From the NCBI GenBank assembly GCA_964473645.1, contig CAYYPW010000023.1, positions 1-64,000 of the forward strand: a DNA stretch of 64,000 nucleotides, given 5' to 3'. The first letter of the stretch is position 1. Every line of letters starts with the position of its first letter. Shown here one piece after another: positions 53,236 through 62,190 of this stretch. Under the pieces are notes generated by a model. That model was not told the origin of the DNA. It saw only the letters and a list, made by a program, of their open reading frames with translations, and searched no databases. The translations under genes and the position numbers were made by a program. This DNA comes from HdN1 sp964473645. Its GTDB lineage: Bacteria > Pseudomonadota > Gammaproteobacteria > Pseudomonadales > Ketobacteraceae.

Positions 53236-54369
53236 GTGGGAAAACCCACAGTGATGGTGGTTGATGATGATGAGCTGACCCAGGAACTCATCTGCGGCAT
53301 CTTAGGCGACGATTACACACTGGTGCGCGCAGCATCGGGTAACGAATGCATGGAGAAGCTCGATCAAGGCCCCACCGACATCCTGTTGCTCGATGTCAAC
53401 ATGCCAGGCATCGACGGCCTGGAAGCCTGTCGGTTGATTCGCAAAAATCCGGCGCACCACAACCTCAGCATCATATTTGTGTCTGCCTCCGACGCCAAAG
53501 ATGAAATCATTGCCGGGTATGAAGCCGGTGCCGATGATTACATTACCAAGCCACTCCACAGTGATTCGTTATTGGCGCGCGTTGAACGCAATACTCGTCT
53601 CCACCTCAAACGCAAATCGATGGTGAGTGACGAATATATTGAGCGCGATGAAATTCAACGTATCAAATCGTTGATTGTCCCCTTGGTACAATTCGTCGAA
53701 CTTTCGCAGTCTGCAAACTTTCACGATGCCGTCATCGAAAAACTGTTTCATTTTACTCAACAGCTCAATCTTTCCTGTCGGGTACAAGCAAAAGTGCATC
53801 AACAAATTCAATATTTTGCAGATGACGGCATGCTACGCCCCATCGAAGCGAATCTGCTCGAACAAATGCATGGACAGGGTCAATGCTGCGAATTTGGCAA
53901 ACGCCTGATCATCAATTTCAGTGATGTTTCGCTATTGGTCAGGAATATGCCCATCGAAAATGACGGGCTACGCGAAAACCTGATTTTGGCCGTTACCCAG
54001 GCCGTGCATATTGCCAACGCCAAAATCAATGCGCTCAATCACCGGGATGACCGCGAAAAACAGGTCGAAACCCTTGCACAAGTGCTCGAATCTGCAACTG
54101 AAACCGTCGGATTCCTGCACCAGCAGTTTTGCGATCACACCCGAAAAAGCCATGAAGTGCATGACAACGTCACCCACGAAATCAGCAAAAACCTGGAGAC
54201 GCTGGGCTTGACCGACGAACAGGAAGATTTTCTGAATCAGGTCATCGATCGGGGCATGCAACAATTGGTTGCCTTGAGCAACGAATCGGTCATTATAGAA
54301 AACAATATCAACGCATTTGCTCAGGAACTGCGAGAAAGCCTGCGCAAGCATATGCTCAACAAAACCTGA
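53236..54369 (+). CDS. Response regulator with an uncharacterised C-terminal domain
   Basis: A 377 aa protein. Residues 1-125 are an intact receiver: acidic pair Asp10/Asp11, phospho-acceptor Asp53 (LLLDVNMPG), Ser83 and Lys105. Residues about 140-377 form a helical domain of unknown type (QIQYFADDGMLRPIEANLLEQM... EFGKRLIINFSDVSLLVRNMP... long terminal helices), with no DNA-binding or enzymatic motif. I choose GTG 53236 because AAAGGAGG ends 5 nt upstream; ATG 53194 would add 14 residues and lacks such a site. No histidine kinase gene is nearby. The output is probably protein-protein interaction. Confidence 0.87.
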   Translation: MGKPTVMVVDDDELTQELICGILGDDYTLVRAASGNECMEKLDQGPTDILLLDVNMPGIDGLEACRLIRKNPAHHNLSIIFVSASDAKDEIIAGYEAGADDYITKPLHSDSLLARVERNTRLHLKRKSMVSDEYIERDEIQRIKSLIVPLVQFVELSQSANFHDAVIEKLFHFTQQLNLSCRVQAKVHQQIQYFADDGMLRPIEANLLEQMHGQGQCCEFGKRLIINFSDVSLLVRNMPIENDGLRENLILAVTQAVHIANAKINALNHRDDREKQVETLAQVLESATETVGFLHQQFCDHTRKSHEVHDNVTHEISKNLETLGLTDEQEDFLNQVIDRGMQQLVALSNESVIIENNINAFAQELRESLRKHMLNKT

Positions 54370-54409
54370 TCGCCCCGTCGCTTGCGCATCGATAACGCCC
54401 CCTCTTTGA

Positions 54410-54460
54410 GCATAGGAAAGCTGGGCATTAGAAAGCTGAGCACAAGAAAACCGGGCACAA
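54410..54460. repeat. Degenerate 15 bp tandem repeat
   Basis: Three and a third units of 15 bp, GCATAGGAAAGCTGG, GCATTAGAAAGCTGA, GCACAAGAAAACCGG and GCACAA, between the response regulator stop and the terminator. It explains a pentapeptide-like run in the opposite reading frame. Confidence 0.85.
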
Positions 54461-54496
54461 AAAAAGGGAGACATCTTGCGATGCCTCCCTTTTTTA
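54461..54496. terminator. Bidirectional Rho-independent terminator
   Basis: The stem GGGAG-A-CATC / GATG-C-CTCCC around a TTGC loop is flanked by an A-tract on the left and a T-tract on the right. It sits between the converging response regulator and SCP2 genes and can end both transcripts. Confidence 0.85.
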
Positions 54497-54508
54497 TTCA
54501 TCAGAGAA

Positions 54509-54901
54509 TCAGGAAGAGGTAACTTCCAGGATTTTCTTCTGCAGATCGCGCTGCTTGGCAGAGGGCTGAACCATTTGCATGGACATCAGCTTGCTCATAT
54601 CGCCTTCAACGCGGATCTGGCCGCTCATGAAACCTTGCATGCCCGCAGATTGATCGTTATCGATAAACAGGCGGTGTGCCAGATCGACTGGTAACGTCAA
54701 CTTGGTGGGTGCATTTTCGCGGTGGCCGTGCTCAAGGTTGCCAGACACCAGAGACAGGTGACGCTCACCCCACTCGGTACCGGTAACGACGATGTTGATC
54801 ACCAGATCGTGCAGCGCAGCAGGCGCTTCCAGATCACCAGCTTCACCCTTCAGCTTCTCTACCTCAGCAAACCACTCATCGGACAAAAAACGGAAACCCA
54901 T
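54509..54901 (-). CDS. SCP2-type sterol/lipid-binding domain protein
   Basis: A 130 aa stand-alone SCP2-like domain (GEWGERHLSLVSG-type strands, then KLTLPVDLAHRLFIDNDQSAGMQGFMSGQIRVEGDMSKLM, the family signature helix-strand). Such proteins bind hydrophobic ligands in a cavity; in bacteria the ligand is usually unknown. ATG 54901 has AAAGGAGAAGG upstream, so an in-frame extension to 54937 is rejected. It is monocistronic with a terminator 13 bp past its stop. Confidence 0.85.
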   Translation of the reverse strand: MGFRFLSDEWFAEVEKLKGEAGDLEAPAALHDLVINIVVTGTEWGERHLSLVSGNLEHGHRENAPTKLTLPVDLAHRLFIDNDQSAGMQGFMSGQIRVEGDMSKLMSMQMVQPSAKQRDLQKKILEVTSS

Positions 54902-55093
54902 GACCTTCTCCTTTATTAAAATTCTCGCACCGACCAATCAAACGACCGTTCGAGCTGCAAACTACCTTATTAAATAGTGCACCGAATAACAATAGCCATT
55001 CTTTTCAGGAAACCGGTTTTTTTCGTCAGACTTCGACGGGCATCCCACCGGTCTCCCGCTTTTACAAAGCGTTTGCAAGGCGCTTGCAGGGAG

Positions 55094-56392
55094 TTAGAGC
55101 ACGTAGCCCCGCTCTTCATGAAGCGCAATATCCAGGCCTTGGGTCTCGTCATCGGCACTGACACGCAAACCAACGACCTTATCGACCAGAACAAACAACA
55201 ACCAGGACACGACACCCGCGAAAACAAAAGTAGCCCCCACGCCAATCAACTGCACAGTGAATTGCTCACCGATAGAGCTATTGCCGGTACCAAAACCAAA
55301 GCCACTGAACACACCTAGGTCTGGTGACGAAAAGATACCGGCGAACAGGGTTCCCAGAATCCCGCCAACACCGTGCACCGGAAATACATCAAGTGAATCA
55401 TCGATATGCAGCTTGCGCTTGATCAACTGGGTGGCATAGAAGCACACCACGCCAGCGGTCAGTCCGATCACCAGGGCACCGGCGGGGCCAACATAACCCG
55501 ATGCCGGGGTAATTGTGCCCAGGCCTGCCACCATTCCGGTCACGATACCCAGTACCGAAGGCTTGCCGTGTTTGATCCATTCGCACAACATCCACGTAAA
55601 GCACCCCCCCGCTGCTGACAGATGCGTCACCAGCATGGCCATGCCCGCATCACCATTGGCCGCCAGCGCGCTGCCTGCATTGAATCCGAACCACCCTACC
55701 CAAAGCATGCCCGCGCCCGTCACCGTCATGGTGAGGTTGTGCGGGGGCATCATGGTTTGTGGAAAGCCCTTACGCTTGCCTACAACGAGCGCACCGACCA
55801 GCGCCGCCACGCCTGCCGTGATATGCACGACCGTGCCACCAGCAAAGTCGAGCAGACCCATCTGTTGCAACCAACCACCGCCCCAGACCCAATGCGTAAC
55901 CGGCACATAAACGGCCAGCAACCACAGTGCTGAAAACAACAGCATGGCCGAAAAGCGCACACGCTCGGCAAAGGCACCGATGATCAGCGCAGGAGTAATA
56001 ATGGCGAAGGTCATCTGGAACATGATGAACACCGATTCGGGGATCGTTCCACTCACTGCGGTTTTGGTCAGCCCGCCCAGGAATAAACGATCGAGCCCAC
56101 CAATCCAGTCATTGGCATCCCCGCCCGATGTAAAGGCAAGCGTGTAACCCGCGACAAACCAGAGAATCGACATGGTCGATGCCAGCGCAAAACACTGCAT
56201 CAGCAAGGACAAGACATTTTTGGCGCGCACCAGGCCTGCATAGAAAAGCGCCAACCCTGGCAAGGTCATGAACAGCACCAATGCAGTCGCTGTCAGAATC
56301 CAGCCGGTATTGCCGGTATCTATCCCGCCGTCAGCCAAAGCCACCCCCGGAACCCCCAGCGCCATCAACAGCCCCAAACACTTTTTCAACAT
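55094..56392 (-). CDS. amt: Ammonium transporter
   Basis: A 432 aa Amt/Rh channel. It has a signal peptide (cleaved near ALA-DG) and eleven helices. Recognisable segments are GLALFYAGLVRAKNVLSLLMQ, HWVWGGGW with the first pore His region, HITAGVAALVGALVVGKR and FPVHGVGGILGTLFAG with the second. ATG 56392 with AAGGGTG upstream is preferred over an extension to 56467. No glnK (PII) gene accompanies it, which is atypical for amtB; control by nitrogen status cannot be seen, and I found no good sigma-54 promoter. Confidence 0.94.
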   Translation of the reverse strand: MLKKCLGLLMALGVPGVALADGGIDTGNTGWILTATALVLFMTLPGLALFYAGLVRAKNVLSLLMQCFALASTMSILWFVAGYTLAFTSGGDANDWIGGLDRLFLGGLTKTAVSGTIPESVFIMFQMTFAIITPALIIGAFAERVRFSAMLLFSALWLLAVYVPVTHWVWGGGWLQQMGLLDFAGGTVVHITAGVAALVGALVVGKRKGFPQTMMPPHNLTMTVTGAGMLWVGWFGFNAGSALAANGDAGMAMLVTHLSAAGGCFTWMLCEWIKHGKPSVLGIVTGMVAGLGTITPASGYVGPAGALVIGLTAGVVCFYATQLIKRKLHIDDSLDVFPVHGVGGILGTLFAGIFSSPDLGVFSGFGFGTGNSSIGEQFTVQLIGVGATFVFAGVVSWLLFVLVDKVVGLRVSADDETQGLDIALHEERGYVL

Positions 56393-56939
56393 GGAAACAC
56401 CCTTAACCCAATGAAAAAAACCACTGTTCACACAAAACCATTGGCCTACCAAAAACCAATAGTTCACAAGATGTTCACGCTCTACGCCAATAAGTGGATG
56501 AAATCACTTGAAGCGCAGAACGATCATTTTCATAATTGCGGCCCCGTTGTTCGCTTGCTAAACGATGTTTACCAATGATGCTCGCCACGAAACGCAGGCC
56601 GCTATTTGGTGCGTGCGCACCGAAATGCAGCAGCAAGAAATAGGCCAGTTGATATTTATCAGTATTTTCAAAGAGATACGTGACAAACGTGACAGTTGTC
56701 CTGGGGCAAACGCACCAATCATGCGCACGGCAAAAACCGCTCGCACCACATTGATGCAGCCGCTCAGCAGCGAATTATCCATTTAGGGGTACCGGTCTGA
56801 AAGGGGCTTGATTTGTATCAAGACTTGATTTGGCCTATCCCCTATTATGTATTGTGCTGATCGATAGATCAGACGGGGACACACCGCCGCTATTTTTTTA
56901 GCGGCGGAGACATTTCAGCAACTAGGGGAACTTCGCTCA
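56393..56939. other. Divergent intergenic region between amt and ccoN
   Basis: A 547 bp gap. The right part holds the FNR-type site and putative promoter of the cco operon; from about 56560 to 56790 there is a weak plus-strand frame of 73 codons without a ribosome binding site that I do not call. The left part should contain the amt promoter, with no clear motif. Confidence 0.5.
56808..56821 (+). promoter_or_regulatory. FNR/ANR box for the cbb3 oxidase operon
   Basis: TTGATTTGTATCAA matches the FNR/ANR consensus TTGAT-N4-ATCAA perfectly. A -10-like TATTAT at 56843-56848 puts the box at about -41.5 from a start near 56856, the class II activator position. This predicts induction at low oxygen. 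A second half-site-like TTGATTTG follows at 56825. Confidence 0.85.
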
Positions 56940-58370
56940 ATGGGTAACAGCGACCTTTCTACGCCGCAATACCACTACGATGTCGTGAAGAAATTCGCGA
57001 TCATGACGGTAGTCTGGGGCATAGTCGGTATGGCAGTAGGCGTGCTCATCGCTTCACAGCTGTACAATCCTGCCTTGAACTTCGACATACCATGGCTTAC
57101 GTACAGCCGTTTGCGTCCGCTGCATACCAACGCAGTGATATTCGCATTTGGTGGATGCGCACTGTTTGCAACGTCGCTTTACGCCGTACAGCGTACCTGT
57201 CAAACCGCCCTGTTTGCTCCCAAACTGGCACAGTTCGTGTTCTGGGGCTGGCAAGCGATCATTGTCTCGGCCGCAGTCTCCCTGCCGTTGGGGTATACCT
57301 CATCGAAGGAATACGCTGAGCTGGAATGGCCGATCGATATCGCGATCGCCATTGTGTGGGTGTCTTACGCGATCGTGTTCTTCGGTACGATTGCCAAGCG
57401 CCAAACCAAGCACATCTATGTCGCCAACTGGTTCTACGGTGCGTTCATTTTGACGGTTGCCCTGTTGCACATCGTTAACAGCGCTGCAATTCCGGTGTCT
57501 GCCATGAAGTCTTACTCAGTCTATCCCGGTGCTGTCGATGCGATGGTGCAGTGGTGGTACGGACACAACGCAGTAGGCTTCTTCTTGACGGCAGGCTTCC
57601 TGGGCATGATGTACTACTACATCCCCAAGCGAGTCGGTCGCCCGGTTTACTCTTACCGCCTCTCGATCGTGCACTTCTGGGCGCTGATTTCTGTCTATAT
57701 GTGGGCTGGCCCCCACCACTTGCACTACACCGCGCTCCCCGATTGGACACAAACCCTCGGCATGGTGTTCTCTTTGGTGCTGCTTGCACCGTCATGGGGC
57801 GGCATGATCAACGGGATCATGACCCTTTCTGGTGCGTGGGAAAAGCTGCGTGACGACCCTGTTGTCCGCTTTATGATCGTTGCTCTGTCCTTCTACGGCA
57901 TGTCGACCTTCGAAGGCCCGATGATGGCCATCAAGACCGTTAACGCCCTTTCACACTATACCGACTGGACTGTCGGCCACGTTCACTCCGGCGCATTGGG
58001 TTGGGTTGCCATGATTTCGATCGGCTCCATTTACTGCCTGATTCCCTGGTTGTGGGGCAAGAACGACATGTATTCGGTGAAGCTGGTCAACCTGCATTTC
58101 TGGCTTGCGACGGTTGGCACCGTGCTTTACATCGCTTCGATGTGGGTTGCTGGTATCAGCCAAGGCTTGATGTGGCGTGCCATCAACGAAGACGGCACCC
58201 TCGCCTACACCTTCGTTGAAAGCTTGAAGGCTACCTACCCGTACTACTTCATCCGTGCCGTTGGCGGCTTCATGTTCCTGACGGGTATGTTGGTAATGGC
58301 CTACAACGTCTACAAGACAATTACCACTGCGGATCAACGCGCCAGCGCGACCGCCCCACAAGCGGCTTGA
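56940..58370 (+). CDS. ccoN: cbb3-type cytochrome c oxidase subunit I
   Basis: The 476 aa catalytic subunit, with 12 predicted helices. It carries the heme and Cu_B histidines in RPLHTNAVIFAFGG, GHNAVGFFLTAGF, GPHHLHYTALPDW and HVHSGALGW. It reduces O2 to water with high affinity at the cytoplasmic membrane. The ATG follows AGGGGAACTT. First gene of ccoNOQP; 14 bp precede ccoO. The perfect FNR box 120 bp upstream fits expression under oxygen limitation. Confidence 0.97.
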   Translation: MGNSDLSTPQYHYDVVKKFAIMTVVWGIVGMAVGVLIASQLYNPALNFDIPWLTYSRLRPLHTNAVIFAFGGCALFATSLYAVQRTCQTALFAPKLAQFVFWGWQAIIVSAAVSLPLGYTSSKEYAELEWPIDIAIAIVWVSYAIVFFGTIAKRQTKHIYVANWFYGAFILTVALLHIVNSAAIPVSAMKSYSVYPGAVDAMVQWWYGHNAVGFFLTAGFLGMMYYYIPKRVGRPVYSYRLSIVHFWALISVYMWAGPHHLHYTALPDWTQTLGMVFSLVLLAPSWGGMINGIMTLSGAWEKLRDDPVVRFMIVALSFYGMSTFEGPMMAIKTVNALSHYTDWTVGHVHSGALGWVAMISIGSIYCLIPWLWGKNDMYSVKLVNLHFWLATVGTVLYIASMWVAGISQGLMWRAINEDGTLAYTFVESLKATYPYYFIRAVGGFMFLTGMLVMAYNVYKTITTADQRASATAPQAA

Positions 58371-58384
58371 GGGAGTAAAACGCC

Positions 58385-58999
58385 ATGGCAAAGACGCATG
58401 AAATTGTAGAAAAAAACCTGTTCCTGATGATCGTTCTGACTGTCCTGGCCGTGAGCTATGGCGGGTTGGCCGAGATCGTTCCGCTGTTCTTCCAGGATCA
58501 AACCACCAAGCCCATCGAGGGGCTCAAACCCCTCAATGCATTGCAGCTGGAAGGCCGGGACGTCTACATCCGTGAAGGTTGCTACGGGTGCCACTCACAG
58601 ATGATTCGCCCGTTCCGTGCAGAAACCGAACGTTACGGTCACTATTCGGTGGCGGGTGAGTCTGTGTATGAACACCCGTTCCTGTGGGGCTCCAAGCGCA
58701 CCGGTCCTGACCTGGCTCGCGTGGGTGGGCGTTACAGTGATGATTGGCATCGTATTCACTTGATCAATCCACGTGATGTTGTGCCTGAATCCAACATGCC
58801 TGGGTATCCCTGGTTAGCAGAGACCGTCCTGACCGGCGAGAGCACCGCGGCGAAAATGGCAGCCCTTGCCAAAGTCGGTGTGCCTTACACCGAAGAGGAC
58901 ATGAAGGGTGCCAAGGCGCTGGTGGAAGGCAAAACCGAGCTGGAAGCCACTGTTGCCTACCTGCAACAACTGGGCACTGTGCTGCCAAACAAGAGGTAA
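58385..58999 (+). CDS. ccoO: cbb3 oxidase subunit II, monoheme cytochrome c
   Basis: A 204 aa membrane-anchored cytochrome c: N-terminal helix about 11-33, heme motif Cys66-x2-Cys69-His70 (CYGCHSQM), and a distal Met ligand probably in ESNMPGYPWL. It passes electrons from CcoP to CcoN. GGGAG lies 10 nt upstream of the ATG. It ends 3 bp before ccoQ. Confidence 0.97.
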   Translation: MAKTHEIVEKNLFLMIVLTVLAVSYGGLAEIVPLFFQDQTTKPIEGLKPLNALQLEGRDVYIREGCYGCHSQMIRPFRAETERYGHYSVAGESVYEHPFLWGSKRTGPDLARVGGRYSDDWHRIHLINPRDVVPESNMPGYPWLAETVLTGESTAAKMAALAKVGVPYTEEDMKGAKALVEGKTELEATVAYLQQLGTVLPNKR

Positions 59000-59002
59000 G
59001 GT

Positions 59003-59209
59003 ATGGACATTAATACGATGCGTGGCATCGCCACTGTATTGGCTTTTGCAGCGTTTATCGGCGTCTGCTTGTGGGCCTACAGTAGCCGCAGAAAGAAGGG
59101 GTTCGACGAAGCCGCCAACCTCCCGTTTGCTGACGAGTCACACAACGCCAATGCCCTCACCAAGAAATCAGGGTCAGGAGACACATGTACAGGAGACAAG
59201 AGTAAATGA
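59003..59209 (+). CDS. ccoQ: cbb3 oxidase accessory subunit CcoQ
   Basis: A 68 aa single-helix protein (about 8-26), which stabilises the cbb3 complex. The C-tail is polar (KKSGSGDTCTGDKSK). ATG 59003 follows AAGAGGTAAGGT. Its stop overlaps the ccoP start by 4 nt (ATGA). It is somewhat longer than many CcoQ proteins but has the right position and topology. Confidence 0.9.
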   Translation: MDINTMRGIATVLAFAAFIGVCLWAYSSRRKKGFDEAANLPFADESHNANALTKKSGSGDTCTGDKSK

Positions 59210-60102
59210 GTACTTTTTGGAGTGGATGGATAATCGCCATCGTTCTTATCAACTTGTGCGGCTGCCTCATGTTGTTGTGGTGGACGCGTCAGGACAGCGG
59301 AGATGTTCCCCTGGGTGAATCCATGGGGCATGCCTTCGACGGTATTGAAGAGATCAACAACCCCATGCCGCATTGGTGGTTGAATTTGTTCTATTTCACT
59401 ATCGTGTTCGCCGCCATCTATTTCATGCTTTACCCCGGTTTCGGCAGCTTTAAAGGCATGCTGGGCTGGACCTCTACCGGTCAGTGGGAGCTTGAAGTCG
59501 AAAAAGCCAATAACCGTTTTGACGCCATTTTCGCCGAATACGCAAAAGTCCCGGTCGCAGAACTGGCAAAAGATCCTGAAGCGGTACAAGTGGGCCAACG
59601 TCTGTTTGGTAACAACTGCGCCGTCTGTCACGGATCGGATGCACGTGGATCGATGGGCTTTCCTAACCTAACAGACAAAGACTGGCTGTTTGGCGGCACC
59701 CCCGAAAAAATCGTGGAAACCGTTACCGGTGGCCGTCAGTCCATTGGCATGCCCGCGTTCGCGGCGGCTCCCTATAACGTGGACGAAGCAGGGCTAAAAA
59801 ACCTGACCGCCTACGTTATCAGCCTCAGCGGTCGTCAAACGGCCATTGGTGATACAGCGGCTGGCAAGCAGTTGTTCACTGAAAAAGGCTGCATGGGTTG
59901 CCACGGGCCGGAAGGCAAAGGCATGGAGATGATGGGTGCACCCAACCTCACCGACAACGTCTGGTTGTACGGTGGCACGGAAGACGCCATCATGACCACG
60001 CTGAATCAAGGCCGTAAGGGCGTGATGCCAGCGTTCAAGGAAAAACTGGGCGACAACAAGATCCATGTAGTTGCTGCTTATGTTTATAGCCTGAGTCAAT
60101 AA
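59206..60102 (+). CDS. ccoP: cbb3 oxidase subunit III, diheme cytochrome c
   Basis: A 298 aa protein with two N-terminal helices (about 6-26 and 58-78), the longer CcoP form, and two cytochrome c domains with heme motifs Cys138-x2-Cys141-His142 (CAVCH) and Cys229-x2-Cys232-His233 (CMGCH). It receives electrons from soluble cytochrome c. Its stop is followed by a strong terminator. Confidence 0.96.
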   Translation: MSTFWSGWIIAIVLINLCGCLMLLWWTRQDSGDVPLGESMGHAFDGIEEINNPMPHWWLNLFYFTIVFAAIYFMLYPGFGSFKGMLGWTSTGQWELEVEKANNRFDAIFAEYAKVPVAELAKDPEAVQVGQRLFGNNCAVCHGSDARGSMGFPNLTDKDWLFGGTPEKIVETVTGGRQSIGMPAFAAAPYNVDEAGLKNLTAYVISLSGRQTAIGDTAAGKQLFTEKGCMGCHGPEGKGMEMMGAPNLTDNVWLYGGTEDAIMTTLNQGRKGVMPAFKEKLGDNKIHVVAAYVYSLSQ

Positions 60103-60129
60103 TCATATCGGTTATTTGTTGTAAAATTG

Positions 60130-60158
60130 CGCCACTCCTTTATAAGGAGTGGCGTTTT
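60130..60158 (+). terminator. Rho-independent terminator after ccoNOQP
   Basis: CGCCACTCCTT / AAGGAGTGGCG, a perfect 11 bp stem with a TAT loop, followed by TTTT. It separates the structural cco genes from the assembly genes, allowing partial read-through or separate control. Confidence 0.88.
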
Positions 60159-60181
60159 CGTTTACAGAAGGTGAAAACCAG

Positions 60182-61639
60182 ATGACAAGCTCGCAGAATT
60201 CCCCGCCGCCCCAAAAGCTACCGGTTAAAGATGTTTCTCCCAAAGCTGTCAGTAAAAAGAAGCCCGAAGAACTCTCCAGCGACCTGTATCAAAAAAGGGA
60301 AAAGATTTACCAGCGACACATGACTGGATTGTTCCAGACCGTGCGCAACTTTACGATGTGGGCGACGTTGGCGGTTTATTTCATCGGCCCCTGGTTTAGC
60401 TGGAACGGCCGTCAGGCCATTCTATTTGATCTGCCGGAACGCAAATTTTATATTTTCGGATTGACCTTCTTTCCGCAGGATTTTCTGTTTTTGTCGGGCA
60501 TGCTGATGATTGCAGCATTTGCCTTGTTCTTTTTTACTGTATTGGCCGGGCGTGTCTGGTGCGGCTATACCTGTCCACAAACGGTGTGGACTTCGCTGTT
60601 CATGTGGGTTGAATATCTCACCGAAGGTGACCGCAACGCACGCATCAAACTCGATGCCCAACCCAAAAACGCCAGAAAGACCCTGCGTAAATCGATCAAG
60701 CATGGTTTGTGGTTTGCAATCGCCTTCGCTACCGGCTTCACCTTTATCGGTTACTTCGCTCCGATTCGCGAATTGTGGCTTGATATCATTTATTTGAACA
60801 TCAGCGGCTGGGGGTTGTTCTGGCTGGTGTTTTTCACCGTGATGACCTACTTGAATGCGGGTTGGATGCGGGAGCAGGTGTGTATTTACATGTGCCCCTA
60901 TGCGCGCTTCCAGAGCGTTATGTTCGACCGCGACACGCTGATTGTGACCTATGATACTGACAGAGGCGAGCCACGAGGCAGTCGCAAAAAAGGCGTGGAT
61001 GCCAAATCAGAAGGTTTGGGCGATTGCATCAACTGCCAACTGTGCGTGCAGGTATGCCCGACGGGTATCGACATTCGCAACGGCCTTCAATATGAGTGCA
61101 TTGGCTGTGCAGCCTGTATCGATGCTTGCGACAGCATCATGGATCAAATGAATTACCCGCGTGGATTGATTCGGTATTCCACCGAAAACCTGGTTGAGAA
61201 AAAGCCAGGCAAAATTCTGCGCGGCCGCCTGCTTGGCTACGGTTCGGTGCTGGCGATTCTGGTCATCGCGTTTGGCTGGCGTCTGCTCGATCGCGTACCG
61301 GTAGAATTCGATGTATTACGTGAGCGTACAGCACTGTTCCGCGAAACCTGGGATGGCAAAATCGAAAACGTGTACACCTTGAAAATCCAGAACAAGACCC
61401 AGGATCTGCACACTTATGACGTTCAACTGGACGGCATGAATAACGCCAGCCTTGACGTGCCGCACGACATCAAGGCAAAAGCCGGGGAATTGGTCACGGT
61501 GTCTGCCGTTATTACGGCAGATCCGAAAGACATTACCAGCCCCAATATACGCATTAATCTGAAAGTTATCGCCAATGACGACCCGGCAATTGTCTCGGTG
61601 TCTGAATCGCGTTTCATCAGCCCGACACCCAAGCGATAA
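60182..61639 (+). CDS. ccoG: cbb3 oxidase assembly ferredoxin CcoG
   Basis: A 485 aa membrane protein with about five helices and two [4Fe-4S] motifs: Cys282/285/288/292 (CINCQLCVQVCP) and Cys306/309/312/316 (CIGCAACIDAC). CcoG (RdxA/FixG) reduces Cu for insertion into cbb3. The C-terminal Ig-like part (about 385-485) is typical. ATG 60182 has GAAGG upstream; an extension to 60149 is rejected because it begins inside the terminator. Confidence 0.95.
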   Translation: MTSSQNSPPPQKLPVKDVSPKAVSKKKPEELSSDLYQKREKIYQRHMTGLFQTVRNFTMWATLAVYFIGPWFSWNGRQAILFDLPERKFYIFGLTFFPQDFLFLSGMLMIAAFALFFFTVLAGRVWCGYTCPQTVWTSLFMWVEYLTEGDRNARIKLDAQPKNARKTLRKSIKHGLWFAIAFATGFTFIGYFAPIRELWLDIIYLNISGWGLFWLVFFTVMTYLNAGWMREQVCIYMCPYARFQSVMFDRDTLIVTYDTDRGEPRGSRKKGVDAKSEGLGDCINCQLCVQVCPTGIDIRNGLQYECIGCAACIDACDSIMDQMNYPRGLIRYSTENLVEKKPGKILRGRLLGYGSVLAILVIAFGWRLLDRVPVEFDVLRERTALFRETWDGKIENVYTLKIQNKTQDLHTYDVQLDGMNNASLDVPHDIKAKAGELVTVSAVITADPKDITSPNIRINLKVIANDDPAIVSVSESRFISPTPKR

Positions 61640-61664
61640 CATCAATACGTTAGAGGAACCCCCT

Positions 61665-62171
61665 TTGATCAAAGCAACGGATTCAAAACCCTGGTACAAG
61701 CAGTTCTGGCCTTGGTTTGTCATCTCGCTACCCGCCACAGCCGTGGTGGCGGGCTTGATCACGGTGGTCATTGCGGTGCAGAACAAACCCGACATCGTTC
61801 GCGATGATTGGTATAAAGATGGCATCGCGATCCAAGTGCGTAAGGACCGAATAGAACGTGCGAAAGCCCTGGGCATAGCGTTCAACTATTCACTCGAACG
61901 AGAAACACGCAAATTTCACCTGACCGCCACTGGACTCGACCACGCTGCAACCCCCATATTGATCGTCAGCCTGCAACACCCGACCATGGAAAAACGCGAT
62001 ATCGAAGCGACTGCAGCCCTCATGCCCGACGGTCGATATTCTGCGCTGCTACAAACACTCCCGGAAGGTACTTATCGGGCGCAAATCAGCGCTCCCAACA
62101 GTGACTGGCAGATCAACGGCGACATTCAATTTAGCAGCCCGGCAGTAACGGGCCAGTTGAGTGCACGCTGA
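61665..62171 (+). CDS. ccoH: FixH-family cbb3 assembly protein
   Basis: A 168 aa protein with one N-terminal helix (about 10-34, WPWFVISLPATAVVAGLITVV), the motif VRDDWYKDGIAI characteristic of FixH, and a periplasmic beta domain. It is needed for cbb3 maturation. No ATG is available; TTG 61665 with GAGGA 7 nt upstream is the most credible start. Its stop is 19 bp before ccoI. Confidence 0.86.
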   Translation: MIKATDSKPWYKQFWPWFVISLPATAVVAGLITVVIAVQNKPDIVRDDWYKDGIAIQVRKDRIERAKALGIAFNYSLERETRKFHLTATGLDHAATPILIVSLQHPTMEKRDIEATAALMPDGRYSALLQTLPEGTYRAQISAPNSDWQINGDIQFSSPAVTGQLSAR

Positions 62172-62190
62172 TCGTCGTGAGACATCCCCC

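Noticed and set aside
53968..54501. Minus-strand frame with a pentapeptide-repeat-like start (AQLSNAQLSYAQ)
   Set aside because: The pattern is the antisense translation of the 15 bp tandem repeat; the rest is a shadow of the response regulator.
56393..56520. Sigma-54 promoter for the ammonium transporter
   Set aside because: I looked for GG-N10-GC on the minus strand; the best stretch (near TTGGTAGGCCAATGG) lacks the GC at proper spacing.
56565..56786. 73-codon plus-strand frame in the amt-ccoN gap
   Set aside because: No ribosome binding site, no domain and it ends just before the FNR promoter; possible but unsupported.
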